Origin: Simmondsia chinensis
Taxonomy: Eukaryota > Streptophyta > Magnoliopsida > Caryophyllales > Simmondsiaceae
Reading direction: 5' to 3'
Length of the DNA stretch: 64,000 nt
NCBI GenBank assembly: GCA_018398585.1
Contig: JAGTTD010000024.1
Location: forward strand, 9,948,071 to 10,012,070
This document shows positions 10,269-21,498 of the stretch, in pieces; the first letter of the stretch is position 1; each line of letters opens with the position of its first letter. A program made the position numbers and the translations under genes. The notes under the pieces were generated by a model. It made no database searches, was not told the DNA's origin, and saw only the letters and a list, made by a program, of their open reading frames with translations.

Positions 10269-11299
10269 TGTCACATGTGGCTTGATTTACTTCTTTCTTT
10301 TTCCTCAATATTTTGACTTGTATCAAACCACCATGCTTCGCAACCATTTTCATCGACGGCTTCACTCTAGATAGTTTCTGAGTAGGTAACCCTTTTCTCG
10401 TATAGACTGCTCCACTCTATTCTATATAGCCATGTTAAATTTCATTACGTCATTGGGCCCAACCCACGGCGTTGGAACACATGAGATCCACATATAAACC
10501 TAAGTGGGGTTCCATCTTAAAACCAATTGGCAATAGGTGCAGTAACTCACAAGGCTTATAAATTGATCTATTTACTAACTCCTATTTGGATTCTATTATA
10601 TAGACTCATGTGTGGACTCTCAAAAATATGCATGTTCCTAAGATCATCATAAAAATATGTTAGGTCTCCCAAATGAACATGGATAATGATGTCTAGATGC
10701 CATTTTACTATGATTTATGCCTTACTAAGAATTCGAGGGAAAAATGTTGATGCAGGGGATGTTCGATTATGGAATCCAAGAATCTGCCGACTATAGGACC
10801 TATCTTTCGGTGCTTTTCTACACTCAAATTGGTGAAAACACTTCTTTATAAGGATGGCACAATAGATTTAGTTGTTTTAGTCGCAATGCAACACAGTCTC
10901 AAATTATTATTCCTTTGTGTTTAAATAAAACTCTATCTATTTTACACCCATGTCAAACAGAAAAAAGCCATAGACAACGTTACCTAGTGTGCTTGTCTAT
11001 TTTAATTTCTCTTTTGATTTAGCTTACTTCAATGGTATAGGGTAGTATGCTAGTTCCCTTTACCATAACCCATGTTTTATTAAAATTCTTCATGATTTTT
11101 TCCAAACTCATCTAGACGTATTTTATGCACTCAAATCACTTTTATTTTTGAAATTTCCTATCACATAAAAAAATTGTGAAAACACAATTTGATTACAAAT
11201 TATGAGCGTATGACCAAATAGAGAAATGAGCATACACCATAAATTCTCATAGTGCTACTTGTAATTAAAGAATTTGAAGATACAACAGAATATAGAAAA
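10269..11299. other. Intergenic spacer without recognisable gene
   Basis: AT-rich sequence between the family A LTR and the antisense copia E. No frame longer than chance, no terminal repeats and no known domain are visible. The right part may belong to the eroded 3' LTR of element E, whose outer edge I could not define. Confidence 0.5.
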
Positions 11300-11527
11300 G
11301 GCTCTTGTTTTTTTATGTGTAAAGTTAAGAGAATTTGCATAATATATAGAAAATATGAGTACAAAGTTTGTTATACAATGATAAGGTAGAATCTTAAGTT
11401 ATACTATACCTATATCAAATCATCAAATAAATTGAAATTAAATTAACTCATGAATTGTGGAGCTAGTTGAGATATGGGAAAGATGCTGAGATGATTTAGA
11501 TGTAGATATTAATGCTTTATCACTCCC
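11300..11527 (-). mobile_element. Copia E 3' LTR start (partial)
   Basis: On the minus strand a polypurine tract (TTGAGGGGGAG, about 11528-11538) is followed by TGATAAAGCATTAATATC, a typical copia LTR start. The outer boundary is not defined. No second LTR copy exists in the window because the 5' side of E ends inside gag at 15321. Confidence 0.55.
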
Positions 11528-11990
11528 CCTCAAGATGCGCAGGGGAGGCTCGAGGATGCCTAGCTTGCATTGAAACAGTGTGAAAAGGTTTGGAGGTAGC
11601 GGTTTAGTAAAGATATCAGCAACTAGAGAGTAAGAGCACACGAATTTTGTAACAAGAGAACCAGTAGCCACGCGTTCATGAACATAATGATAATGAAGTT
11701 CAATGTGCTTGGTACGTGCATGTAAGATCAGATTAGCTGTAAGATAAAGGGCACTCATGTTGTCACAACAAAGAACTGGAGTAAAGGATGATGTAACACC
11801 AAAATCGCGAAGAAGATATGATATCCAAGCAAGTTCAACAGCAGTTCAAGATAATGCTCAATATTTAGCTTCCGCACTCAATTTGGCCATAGTGGGTTGC
11901 TTTTTGGAAGATGAAGAGATACAATTTTCCCCAAGAAAGACACATGAGCCAGAGGTTGAATGACAGGTCAAGGAACAACCAGGCCAATCG
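11438..11990 (-). pseudogene. Copia E RNase H
   Basis: Minus-strand frames encode the copia RNase H. STSGSCVFLGENCISSSSKK and QPTMAKLSAEAKY lie in 11858-11990; ILHARTKHIELHYHYVHERV and SYSLVADIFTKPLPPNLF lie in 11438-11758. The domain order and the polypurine tract just downstream match complete copia elements. An internal stop or frameshift lies between the two blocks. The N-terminal part joins directly to RT through a deletion (see findings). Confidence 0.85.
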
Positions 11991-12660
11991 GCATTAATTT
12001 CAATACCTAAGAAATAATGTAAAGAACCTAGATCCTTCATTGCAAATTCATCATGTGGCTTCTGAATAACATGTGTTTCCAAAGATCCATTAGTAATAAT
12101 AAGTATGATATCATCAACATACAATGGAACGAAAAATACTACAATGAGAGGTCTGCAATGTAAACAAAGATGAGTCAGCTCAACTGCAACGAAAACCAAG
12201 AGAGAGAAGATGATGACTGAAGTGCTCAAACCACGAGGAGCCTGTTTCAGGCAATAAAGTGCTTTATTGAGTTTACAAACATGATTAGGAAAAGATGGAT
12301 TAATGAAACCTGAGGGTTGCTCCATTTAAATACGTTCTTTGTGATAACCATAAAAGAAAGCATTCTTCACATCAAGTTGTCGAATGTTCCAATTTTGTGT
12401 TACTACTACTGCTAATAGAGTCTAAATCGTGGTTAGCATCACTACGAGACTAAAAACTTCATCATAATCAGTGCCAGCAATTTGAGTAAAGCCTTTTGCA
12501 ACAAGGCACACCTTATACTAGTCAACGGTGCCATTGAGAAGAAACTTTGTTCGAAATACCCACTTAGACTTGACAACATTCATATAAGGCTCACGAGAGA
12601 CGAGAACCCATGTGTTATTTTTAAGTAGAGCATCCATTTTTTCATGCATAGCCTAAGCCT
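11991..12660 (-). pseudogene. Copia E reverse transcriptase (deleted)
   Basis: The minus strand reads MEQPSGFINPSFPNHVCKLN, KALYCLKQAPRG, VPLYVDDIILIITNG and FAMKDLGSLHYFLGIEI, the copia RT core with an intact YVDD. Upstream, 12330-12650 supplies NNTWVLVSREPYMNVVKSKW, VAKGFTQIAGTDYDEVFS and QLDVKNAFFYG in changed frames. Immediately after LGIEIN the frame passes into RNase H (ADWPGCS), so the RT C-terminal thumb/connection is deleted. Confidence 0.85.
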
Positions 12661-13134
12661 ACTGGGGACTGGATAAAGCTTTCTTTACGGTGTTAGGTTC
12701 CTGAGTATCTTCATCAACAGTAATATGATGACAAACGTAATTGTCCAGGTACTTCGGAGGATGTCGTGGTCTTTCTGGCCGAATAAGAACAGAGGGCCCT
12801 TGGGCTTTCGAACTAAGCGGAGTTGATGATGAAGATGCCGACAACGGTGTAGAATAAGTGGAGGATGACTGAAGAAGTTTCAACTTGCAATGGGATAGGA
12901 GGAGGACATTCAGTGGGTGCCACTTCATTATATGTTGTACAAGAGTTGTCAGTAAGCATCAAATAGTCATTGAGAAAAGCATAGCCATCATAAGTTGGAG
13001 AAGATAGCTGCCCCTCACCGGAATCATGTCCATAAATAGGAACTTTATGAAATTCTTGAAATGTTGACAGAGAAGGAGCAAAATCAACAAGCTCAAACCT
13101 GGAATTTGAGTAGGGAAAAAATTTTAGTCAAATA
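12661..13134 (-). pseudogene. Copia E integrase-RT linker
   Basis: A variable linker rich in Ser, Pro and Thr. Frame 12659-12928 includes RPERPRHPPKYLDNYVCH, the conserved R/P-rich motif that precedes the RT domain in this copia type. Frames are interrupted between 12930 and 13134. Confidence 0.7.
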
Positions 13135-13795
13135 TCACATGTCTAGAGATGAATACCCTACGGTCAAGCGGATGACAGCATTTACAGCCTTTATGAAGAT
13201 TACTATACCCAATGAACACATAAAAATATGATTTTGGTTCAAACTTATGAGACGACTTTTTGCGTATAGGAAACACCGGCACCCAAATACTTGTAAGGAT
13301 GAGTAATCAGCATGATATTCGAGGAGTCTCCGAAATGGAGTATCCATGTTGAGAGCAGAAGTAGGAAGCCTATTGATCAAGAAAACTACAGTAAGATATG
13401 CTTCTGGCCATAGATATAGAGGAACCTCGGCATGAAATAATAATGTAACACTCATTTCTATAATATGTCTATGCTTTCTCTCCGCGACCCCATTTTTCTC
13501 GGGTGTGTTAGGACATGAAACATGTCATATAATTCCGCAGTTATCAAGGTGACAAAGAAACTCTTTTTTCTGAAATTCACCACCCCCATCACACTAAAAT
13601 ATTTTGATCTTTCGAGAGAATTGATTTTCAGCCACAGCTTGAAATTTAAGGAAGGTAACAAAAAAAAGTCCTATTTCTATCTTAAAGGATAAAACTAAGT
13701 GAAACGAGTGCAATCATCCACAAAAAAAACATAATGGCGCATAAGCTGAGAAGAAACAATAGGGTCTGGACCCCAAAGATCACAATGTATCATGT
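13135..13795 (-). pseudogene. Copia E integrase
   Basis: Minus-strand blocks include LDMIHCDLWGP-like and VFFVDD-like segments near 13700-13790. After several stops, MSVTLLFHAEVPLYLWPEAY, LINRLPTSALNMDTPF and YSSLQVFGCRCFLYAKS follow at 13255-13455. These are the core end and GKGY-type C-terminal features of copia integrase. Multiple frameshifts make it inactive. It catalysed insertion of the cDNA in the intact ancestor. Confidence 0.8.
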
Positions 13796-14005
13796 CTAAT
13801 GGTGCATTAGAACTATGATCTCTACTATTGAAAGGAAGCTTACAACTTTTCCAAATTGACAACAAGAACAAACTGAAAATTTTTTATTCCAACAACTAAC
13901 ATCAACATTGTGATTTAAAGAAAGAGTCTTTAAGAAATTTGAATTCGGATGCCCCAAACGGAGATGCCACAACCTATCAGTAGCTTTTCCTGCACGAACA
14001 GCCAT
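13796..14005 (-). pseudogene. Copia E GAG-pre-integrase zinc-binding domain
   Basis: The frame contains DRLWHLRLGHPNSNFLKTLS followed by SCCQFGK, i.e. the H-x-R-x-GH...C-x-x-C zinc-binding head of copia integrase. It lies between protease and the integrase core, as in complete elements. Confidence 0.85.
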
Positions 14006-14319
14006 GATAGTCTTGAAAATTGCATCCTTGTCTAGGGCATATCAGCCTCCACACTTAGCTCCCTTAGCTAGAGCTGTCACTGTTAGCTTGTCCTTTACAA
14101 CAAATTCTTCATCAGTAAATTCTAAAGAGCATAATTATCCATAGATAACTAACTCATAAATACTAAATTCTTGTTTAGGCTAAGCACAACAACAACATTA
14201 TTTAACTTTAAAGAGCCATTCTTGCTTTCAAGAGACCCTCGACCAATGTGAGTAATATTAAGTGCTGAACCATTCCCAACAATTACTTTATCAGTTCCTA
14301 TGTGAGATTTTGTGGATTA

Positions 14320-14460
14320 CCTGATGATGTACCATATGAGCAGATGCCCCCCAGTCTAAATAAAAATTTGGATCTTATCCATCAAGTTTTATGGGAGTCT
14401 AAATAAAAATTTGGATCTTATCCATCGTCAAGTTTTACGGCTGCCAAAGCTTGAGGAAGA
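14320..14460 (-). pseudogene. Copia E protease active-site region
   Basis: The minus strand reads PNFYLDWGASAHMVHHQV. Copia aspartic proteases have DSGA-x-x-HM, so the catalytic Ser position is Trp here (DWG). A stretch of about 45 bases (TCTAAATAAAAATTTGGATC and onward) is duplicated in tandem at 14356-14447, which further breaks the frame. Confidence 0.7.
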
Positions 14461-14562
14461 TTTTCTGGGGCCTAATAGCTAAAGTCCCATCTGTAAAAAC
14501 AAGTTAAAGCAATATGATTAGGCCTACAGCAAATTTGACAAGCAGTCCTGAAACCTAGCTGA

Positions 14563-15321
14563 TTATTGTTTTGTAGTTTTGTTGAGGGCTAAAAGTGTTT
14601 TTATTTGAATCTTGAGGTTGTTGAGGTTGGTGATATTGGACTTGTTGATACTACATGTGATTTTTTTAAGAATTATTGGGTTTGTTTTGATTCTGGGAAG
14701 GATATGTAGGATTAGAACTTTTCTTGTAATTGCCACGGTCTTGACTCCTTCCACGACCGGAGCATCCCCTTCCCCTTGTAGTCGCAAAAGCAAATTGTCA
14801 GCAATTCCCCTAAGGTAGAAGGCTTCAACAGTGTGAACAAATTGAAGAAAATTTGGATAAGGAGGTTTTCCCACCATCATGGGCCGTATCAATTTGTATT
14901 TTGGTCCTAGTCCTTTGGCGAATAAAAGCACCTTATCATCTTCAGCTAGTGGTTTGTGTACGGCACTACGACCATCGCTAGTAGTCTTGAATTCTTTGAG
15001 ATATTCCTTGAGAGTTCTATTCCCAAGTGGCATACTATCCAATCTGTCTTTTAATTGAAACTCCCTTTCCTAGGTTGCTTGCAGAACGTTATCTTCAAGG
15101 CAATTTCAAATTTCCTTGGCTATTTTACAAGTAATGATGAGAAAGGGACACTCTTTTTCAAGTGTAGCCATAAGCCAACTCTTTAAAAGTATATTTTTTT
15201 GGGTCCATTGTTCATATTGAGGATTTGCAATAGCTTTTCCATCTGCATCCATCACCTTTTCAATTGGTGGATCATTTGTTATCACATCCATTGCCTTCAC
15301 TGTTTCAATAAGTTGTAGCAT
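14563..15321 (-). pseudogene. Copia E gag
   Basis: Frames 15106-15321 (NPQYEQWTQKNILLKSWLMA) and 14563-15042 (NRTLKEYLKEFKTTSDGRSA, LAEDDKVLLFAKGLGPKYK) match copia Gag (UBN2-type): W-x-x-x-D...L-x-x-W, then a helix-rich capsid region. The ATG at 15321 is not the true start, because real Gag proteins of this family begin further upstream; the sequence switches at 15322 to a different element in the opposite orientation. A stop lies between the two frames. Confidence 0.8.
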
Positions 15322-15623
15322 TTAGGCTTGGTAAAATAATGTAATCTTGAGATGTTGAATTCTTTGAGCATAAATTTCGTATGAAAGAATCCTTGCATGC
15401 TCCATTACCTAATTTTACACATGTTGCATCTACATCATCTTCTAGTCAGATGCCCCTTGAACTCAAAGTTCAGAAACTTAGAAGAAGTAAGAGGGCTCGA
15501 ACTAAGACTGGCTTTGGATGTAGCTTCTTAACTACTTTCTTGTCTGAACATCATGATCTTACTGAATATGCTACGAGTGTATTCATGTTAAGGAAGATAC
15601 TAGAACATATGATGAGGCCATGA
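15322..15623 (+). pseudogene. Copia A2 integrase-RT linker, truncated left edge
   Basis: It aligns with 6818-7111 of element A (GGCTTAGTAAAATAATG there, GGCTTGGTAAAATAATG here). It encodes QKLRRSKRART and FLSEHHDLTEYATSVFMLRK. Everything upstream of this point in the element (LTR, gag, protease, integrase) is missing. Confidence 0.8.
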
Positions 15624-16440
15624 GAATCATAAAGGCTTCATTATGGAGAGAGGCCATTAACAATGAACTAGACTCTATAATGAGCGATAACACTTGGGTA
15701 TTAGTAAACCTTCAAAGGGGATGAATACCTATAGGGTGTGCAGGGGTGTTTAGAAAGAAGTTGAGAACTGATAGGTCCATAGAGAAATTTAAGGTCAAGC
15801 TAGTGGCTAAAGGATACACCCAAAAACAAGAAATATATTTCTTTGATACTTTCTCACCCTTAACTAAGATTGCCACTGTAAGAGCTCATTAGCCCTATAC
15901 ATAACCATGAAATACACCAAATGGACTCACGTGAAAACTACCTTTTTGAATGGAGACCTTGAGGAAGAAATCTATACGGAACAACCCGAGGGATTCAAGG
16001 TTCCTCGTATGGAGCATAAGGTATGTAAGCTTGTGAAATCTTTGTATGGCCTTAGACAAGCTTAACGGCATCAAAATTTTTATTGTATCTTGGTCACGCA
16101 TGGTTTTATTATAAACAGTGGTGATACATGTGTGTATTCTATTTATGTTGATAATAATTCTATGACTATCCATTTGTATGTTGATGACATGCTTATCTTT
16201 GGAATGAGTGTAAATGTTGTGAATGATACAAAGTCTTTCTTGAGCACATGTTTTGATATGAAAGACCTAGGAGAGGTCGATGTGATACTTGGGTTTAAAA
16301 TAACTAGAACACTTGAGGGTTTGACTTTAAGTCAATCCCATTACATGGAGAAAATATTGAGAAAGCTTGGTCATATGATGGCATTTCAACTAGAACTCCA
16401 TATAATCCTAGTGTTCATTTGAAAAGAAACACATGAGATA
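15624..16440 (+). pseudogene. Copia A2 reverse transcriptase
   Basis: The blocks in order are: GRLINNELDSIMSDNTWVLV-like (about 15650-15705), an [17 protein letters not shown] segment (about 15790), [21 protein letters not shown] (about 16030), then the frame 16090-16422 with IHLYVDDMLIFGMSV and FDMKDLGEVDVILGFKITRT. YVDD is intact at 16174-16185. Frameshifts and a stop (QA-stop at 16063) inactivate it. It is closely similar to 7112-8080. Confidence 0.88.
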
Positions 16441-17100
16441 GTGCATCACAAGCTGAATACACCAAGGTAATTGGTAGCATAATATTTTTAATGAACTAAA
16501 CTCCTCCTGATATTGCTTATGCCATCAGTAGACTTAGTTGTTACACCATAACCCTAGTGATGAGCATTACAGTGCATTGACAAGGCTTTTAAGGTATCTT
16601 AAGGGTATCATGAATTGATGTTTACTCTATAAGAAATTCGATGCCATATTAGAGTGATATTGCCATGCAAATTGGGTGTTTGATTATGATAAAATTCATT
16701 TTACTAGTGGTTACGTGTTTGTGCTTGATACCTGTGCTATTTTATGGAAATTATCTAAACAAGCATGCATTGCTAAATCAACTATGGGATATGAATTTGT
16801 TGCACTAGAAATGGCGGCTTTAGAAGATGACTGGCTGAAGAGTATTCTAGGGGACATTCCATTATGAGGGAAACCCGCGCCTTCACTGTCATTACATTGT
16901 GACTCACTAGTAGCCGTTGGAGTTGCTCAACGTGAGGTATATAAAGGCAAATAGAGGCATATTAGCCTCAGACATGGCGTGATGACACCCTTGATCATGT
17001 ATAATGTGATCTCACTTGAATATGTAAGGAGTGAGAAGAATTTGGTGGATCCTCTAATAAAAGGCCTGGCAAGGAAAATAATAAATGAAGGGGCTTAAGC
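16441..17100 (+). pseudogene. Copia A2 RT end and RNase H
   Basis: Frames give SQAEYTKVIGSI, PPDIAYAISRLSCY, then 16676-16867 with HFTSGYVFVLDTCAILWKLS and KQACIAKSTMGYEFVALEMA. The final block EKNLVDPLIKGLARKIIN closes the polyprotein. The order is the same as in element A; stops interrupt it. Confidence 0.83.
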
Positions 17101-17758
17101 CCATTTGTGTGTCCTAATCCTAATGGATACATGTCTCAGGAGTTACTCTTAAGTTTAGTGGGTCAAACGAAGTGAGAGATCCGAAAATTTGAGATAGCCA
17201 CTTGAACCCATTCTGAGAAGTTCTTATAGTAGTGGCTCTAGGATATGTCAGCATTGTCATGACATAAGGATGAGCTTTAGGCTCTTAGTGTTGTCCATGG
17301 CCTATTATGGTAGTGTGCGGCAGCACACGTGATCGACACACTATATTTCCATGACATGAGGATGAGCTTAAGGCTCTTAAGGATGTCCATAGCCTTTAAG
17401 GGTGGTGTGGGGCAGCGCACTTGTTAGACTCACCTATGGGTTCGTGGGGGGTTTGAATTCCCTCTGTCAAGAGTAAGGGTTTACTTTCTTGACCTTACCT
17501 AAGAATACAAGGTTTCGAAATATGTTTAGTGGGACCTCATATGTCCCCATTGCAAAGTACTTTTCAACTTCGAGAACCACAAGTAGGGTTTAGGTATGCT
17601 CTTCCTAATGATTACTCAGGGTTTAACACTATGTTCACCTCGGGTGGTTGTGGGACATGGTTAGTCACTAGGTGCATATTCAAGTCCACAAGACATTAGC
17701 AATGTCAAGTGTGGGGCCCACTACCCTTCCTTTCTCAAAATTGAACCATGTGGGAGAT
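17101..17758 (+). mobile_element. Copia A2 3' spacer and polypurine tract
   Basis: Non-coding, related to 8701-9267. It holds the same repeated GACA-GAGGATGAGCTT-AGGCTCTTA motif (about 17260-17285 and 17350-17375) and ends in CCATGTGGGAGAT just before the LTR. Confidence 0.7.
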
Positions 17759-17930
17759 TGTTGGAATTTGAGGGTAGTATGCTTCAATTTTGATAAACTT
17801 GTAAAATCAACTTAATCTCACGCAGGAAAACTAGAGGTGGGAAGTCTTGTTTATATACCCCCTTATTATTGTACTTGATAAAGTCTTGTGGACCTAAAGT
17901 TGGAGTGGTGAGCAACACGCGTGCAAGCCT
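17759..17930 (+). mobile_element. Copia A2 3' LTR, left part
   Basis: It starts TGTTGGAATTTGAGGGTAG after the polypurine tract and follows the 9268 LTR for about 170 bases (start, GAAAACTAGAGG, TATATACCCCCTT). Similarity then stops at CACTATAAAAAAAG, the left edge of the composite insertion. The rest of this LTR resumes at about 23700. Confidence 0.85.
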
Positions 17931-18290
17931 CACTATAAAAAAAGTGGCCAATAGCAACAAAGCAGTTTCTGTTGCTATTGGCTATTTTTTTGTTACTATA
18001 GCTTTTAGCAACAGAATTTTGTTTGTCGCTACGTTGTTGCTGTTGCCGCTGTCACTAAAAGTTATAGCAACAGAAAATACGAGTTGTTGCTATTGCACCC
18101 TAATAGCAACAAATTGGTCATTCTTGCTAGATTTGTTACTAATGCCTTTTGTAACAACATGACAACTGTTGCTATTGGTTACAACAACAAAGTGCTTTCT
18201 ATTGCTATTGGTTTTAGCAACAACAAAATGCCAACGTCATTATAGTTATGTCACTATTGCTATAAATAAAAGCATTTTACTTCGGTTTCT
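17931..18290 (+). mobile_element. CACTA-type terminus with subterminal repeats (insertion D, left end)
   Basis: It begins CACTATAAAAAAAG, close to the CACTACAAGAAAA end of En/Spm elements, inside an LTR. The next 330 bases hold many copies of TAGCAACA and its complement TGTTGCTA in both orientations. These are the subterminal repeat arrays that CACTA elements use for transposase binding. No matching inverted end was found near 23700, so the element is truncated, rearranged or overwritten by later insertions on the right. Confidence 0.7.
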
Positions 18291-18628
18291 AACTAGCTAA
18301 ATTTCGTATTTTTCAACCAATTAGAACACATAATTGAACATGATAATCATCACAAGTCGATAAGAACTTCACTTCCCTAAAATGAAAATAACAAAACCAA
18401 AAATCCAACATCGTTATCATACCAGCTAGCAAATTTGTCATGCATTATATCCAACTACAATCACCATAATTCCAAACAAAAAAAATATATACAATTGAGC
18501 AAAACAGAACATTCAAAACAATTCTTCCAATCATTTGCAGGTTTAGCAAAAACATATAATGTCCGACAAATGGGAGAGTTGGTAGAAAGCCGTCCAACAT
18601 AAGTGTCTTGGCAATTGTGCGGCGAACA

Positions 18629-19291
18629 ATCATTCATTCAGGTGATCTTCCACTGCTTCATCAGCTTCTTCTAAGCCATCATCTCCATCTTGTTCCTCAT
18701 AATAAACTTTATCATCACGAGATGATCTAGCTTCCTGTAAGACAAAGATAAACAAACCAAAAACATTTGTAAGGGTGGAAATCACTTGCCTTTAGAGTAG
18801 CTAGTCGCATGTCAAAAATGAATCGACTGTTTTAAGTAAAAACGTAGTCATGTTGCAACAGCCAACAAGGCCAACGTTTATAAACAAAATTCTTGAAAAT
18901 GTTCAGCTTTCCAAGTTTAAGTTCTTAATCTAGCTTGGTATCCAAAAAAAAAATTCATAACAAAAGTGATGGAAAAGAGAGCAACTCGAAGTTCCAAACA
19001 AGGTTAGTATGATTTAGGGTCTTAAGTGCAATCCAAACTATGGATAGAAAATCCAAAGCAATTAAACTTCAACATTTAATTCTAACGTAACTGATTAAAT
19101 TTTGTATTATGTGGAATTTCAAAGCAATGCAAAAGAACACAAACCTTGTTTCCCCTTTTCATCATAGTTGCCATTAGGAAATCTACCCATTCACATACAG
19201 ATTTCAAGCTTTGTTTTACATCTTTGAGCTTAGCCTCCAACTTCCTATTTTTCTCTTCTTTTTGTTTCTCCTTGGGATGATGTAGGAACAT
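18629..19291 (-). pseudogene. CACTA ORF1-like C-terminal exons in insertion D
   Basis: Two minus-strand exon-like segments are visible. 19144-19291 encodes a Lys/Glu-rich coiled coil (KEKQKEEKNRKLEAKLKDVK) followed by GT. 18629-18735, preceded by AG (CTTCAG at the edge), encodes an acidic tail (EARSSRDDKVYYEEQDGDDG) to a stop. A coiled coil plus acidic tail at the end of a gene close to a CACTA terminus matches the C-terminal part of plant Ptta/En-Spm ORF1 proteins, as in the gene at 61304. The conserved core of the family is not visible upstream. Confidence 0.5.
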
Positions 19292-20751
19292 GACTTTTAG
19301 AACCTATATAAATGATAAAATCATCATAACATATCAAAATCCTTTCATATATGAGAAAAAAAGTAATCATTAGAGAAATCCTACAATTAAAATGTATAAA
19401 TATCGTTAAAATAGGACATCAAGTTCTTTAAGATGGTAATTGAATAAACAATTGCAATATATAAGCATCAGTAACAAATTACTCAACAATGGAATAAACT
19501 GTTCAACTTTTGATAGTGCTTTTAACTTTTTCCTATGAAGTAACAATACCAACACAGATTTAAACAAACACATATGACACCAGTATGAGTTCACACACAA
19601 GCAATTTTCTAGTGATTATGATACCAACACGGATTTAAACAAACATATATGATACCAACACAGATTTAAATTCTATGAGTTCTCATTCAGAACCAAAAAT
19701 ATGGCTCTTAAACTCGGAAGCATATGAAGTGGGCAAAAATTCAAATTTTCGAGTATTGACATCAGATTGTCAAAGAAAGCCATGTAACCTTTACTTTTAG
19801 AATGCTTTATAGCTTCAAGATGTTGGTGGCGTGGCCAGTGAAAGATGGTTACCTGGAGTGAACCTGAAGAACAAATTAAAAGTATCACATTTTCAGAGAT
19901 GCGAATGAAGAGAAGAATAAGAACTGCTAATGAGACGGTGACAAATCTGCATGAAGATGATCCCAATTGCTGTATATATTATTTGAGAAGGTAAGGAGTA
20001 CAATCTTGCCCTAACAAGGGCCACCAACATCCGGGGGATAGAGGGATATGAGCTTCAAACCCAAAGACCTCACGCTTGGAAGAGGGTAGCCTAACCACTA
20101 GACAAAACCTAAAAGCTCTCCCAGATGCTGTAGATTGATAGAAAAACCAATACTTTGTTACCATCAAGCAAGAGAACTACATCATAATTAGGTCCCAAGT
20201 ACACATGGAAAACAAAAAACTCTCCCTTACGCCCAGTGAGTACTCCTTTTTTTTTTTTTTGGGCTAAAGTACAAGCGCTAATTCTCATTAATTTCGACCA
20301 GTGAATATTCTTTTTCTAGGGAACTTGCAAAAAAATTCAAGCAACTGACAATTTAGAAAGAATGAAAATGATTGTTCAAGTTACATCACCGAGAAACAAG
20401 GTGAATCAAGAAATCACTTGCTCCTTGACTACAAGTGAGAATACTACCAAAATTGAAACTCTATGATAAAAAGTCCTAGGTTTAAGTCATTTCACTCACA
20501 ACTCAGCGTACCTACCAAAATAAATGTTTTGGATATGGGACATATGAAAATGACTACAGTGCACTTGTTTAGATGTGCTCTCAGCATGAAGCAATAGGGT
20601 GATATCTCCTCGGATTTTTCAAGGACAACATAGAGAGCAAAGTTGAGAGCTTAGAAACCCTTTTGTTCTCTAAAACATTTATTAAAATACCCACAAACAG
20701 AGAGGAAAATGGTGACAATTATTCCAACGGGAATGGAAGTTGATAGAATAG
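19292..20751. other. Interior of insertion D, no assigned gene
   Basis: AT-rich sequence with short frames only; the longest (19673-19966, minus, 97 codons) has a hydrophobic N-terminal stretch but no family match that I recognise. A T15 run is at about 20247-20261. It probably contains introns or transposon filler between the ORF1-like exons and the LRR gene fragment. Confidence 0.4.
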
Positions 20752-21498
20752 GACTTACAGTTCACGCAAGCTATTGATCCCTCCAAGTGATGCAAGTATT
20801 GTTCTACTAAACCGGTTGTCTGCCAAATCCCTTCAAAGAAAAACAACAATATCATTAGTTATGTACAATATGTAAGTGCCTTGTTAAAAGCCAAGTCCAT
20901 CCGCAGTAATATTATATATATTGTTGGTATTTAAGTACCCATAATCAAGAATGTACTTCTTGCCATGAGTCCATCTTTTTCAGAATGTGCAAGCTAATGC
21001 CCTATATGCAAAAGGCAGTTACTTAAGGATGATGATATCATAACAAAAGAGATGTTAAGTGCTTACAACTTCCGCAGGTAACACCCAGACTAGGAGGTAT
21101 GCAACCATATAACTTGTTGTTTCCAAGAACTTTGTCAAAAGCATGGAGGACTAGTCAATCAACAAGCATTCTCCAATAATTTAATCAGGAAGATCATGAT
21201 CAAATCTGATTACCTACATGGTATTTGGTGCTGTCAACTTAGCAATGGCAGGAGATAAGGATCCCGAAAGATTCATATTCTTGAGGTTACTGGTAACAAG
21301 AGGAAAATGTTAGAGCCCTCTGTGGTATATATGGTCAAGTTAATTACAACAAACGACGTTCTTATTATTGGACTTACATAGCGATTATGCGAATCCGATT
21401 TCCAGTGGAGCAAGTAATCCTAGTCCATGGGTACCCAGCTGGCTGACATGGGTCACCCTCCCAATCAGCTGGAGGGTTTTTGAGGCTAATCTTGACAT
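20752..21498 (-). pseudogene. LRR receptor-like gene fragment (captured exons)
   Basis: Minus-strand exons with splice consensus are visible. About 21368-21497 follows TTTTGTAG and ends at GTAAGT; it encodes VKISLKNPPADWEGDPCQPA, then GYPWTRITCSTGNRIRII. About 21220-21290 encodes NLKNMNLSGSLSPAIAKLT. About 21075-21140 encodes VLGNNKLYGCIPPSLG. About 20757-20828 encodes DLADNRFSRTILASLGGINS. The W-x-GDPC...W-x-x-x-x-C cap followed by 24-residue leucine-rich repeats is the ectodomain of malectin-LRR receptor-like kinases and proteins. Malectin, transmembrane and kinase parts are missing. It lies inside a mobile insertion, so it is a captured fragment. Confidence 0.7.

Noticed and set aside
19673..19966. 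97-codon minus-strand frame with hydrophobic N-terminus as part of the LRR gene
   Set aside because: No LRR, kinase or transmembrane-anchor pattern typical of the family; it contains possible splice sites, so the open frame is likely accidental.
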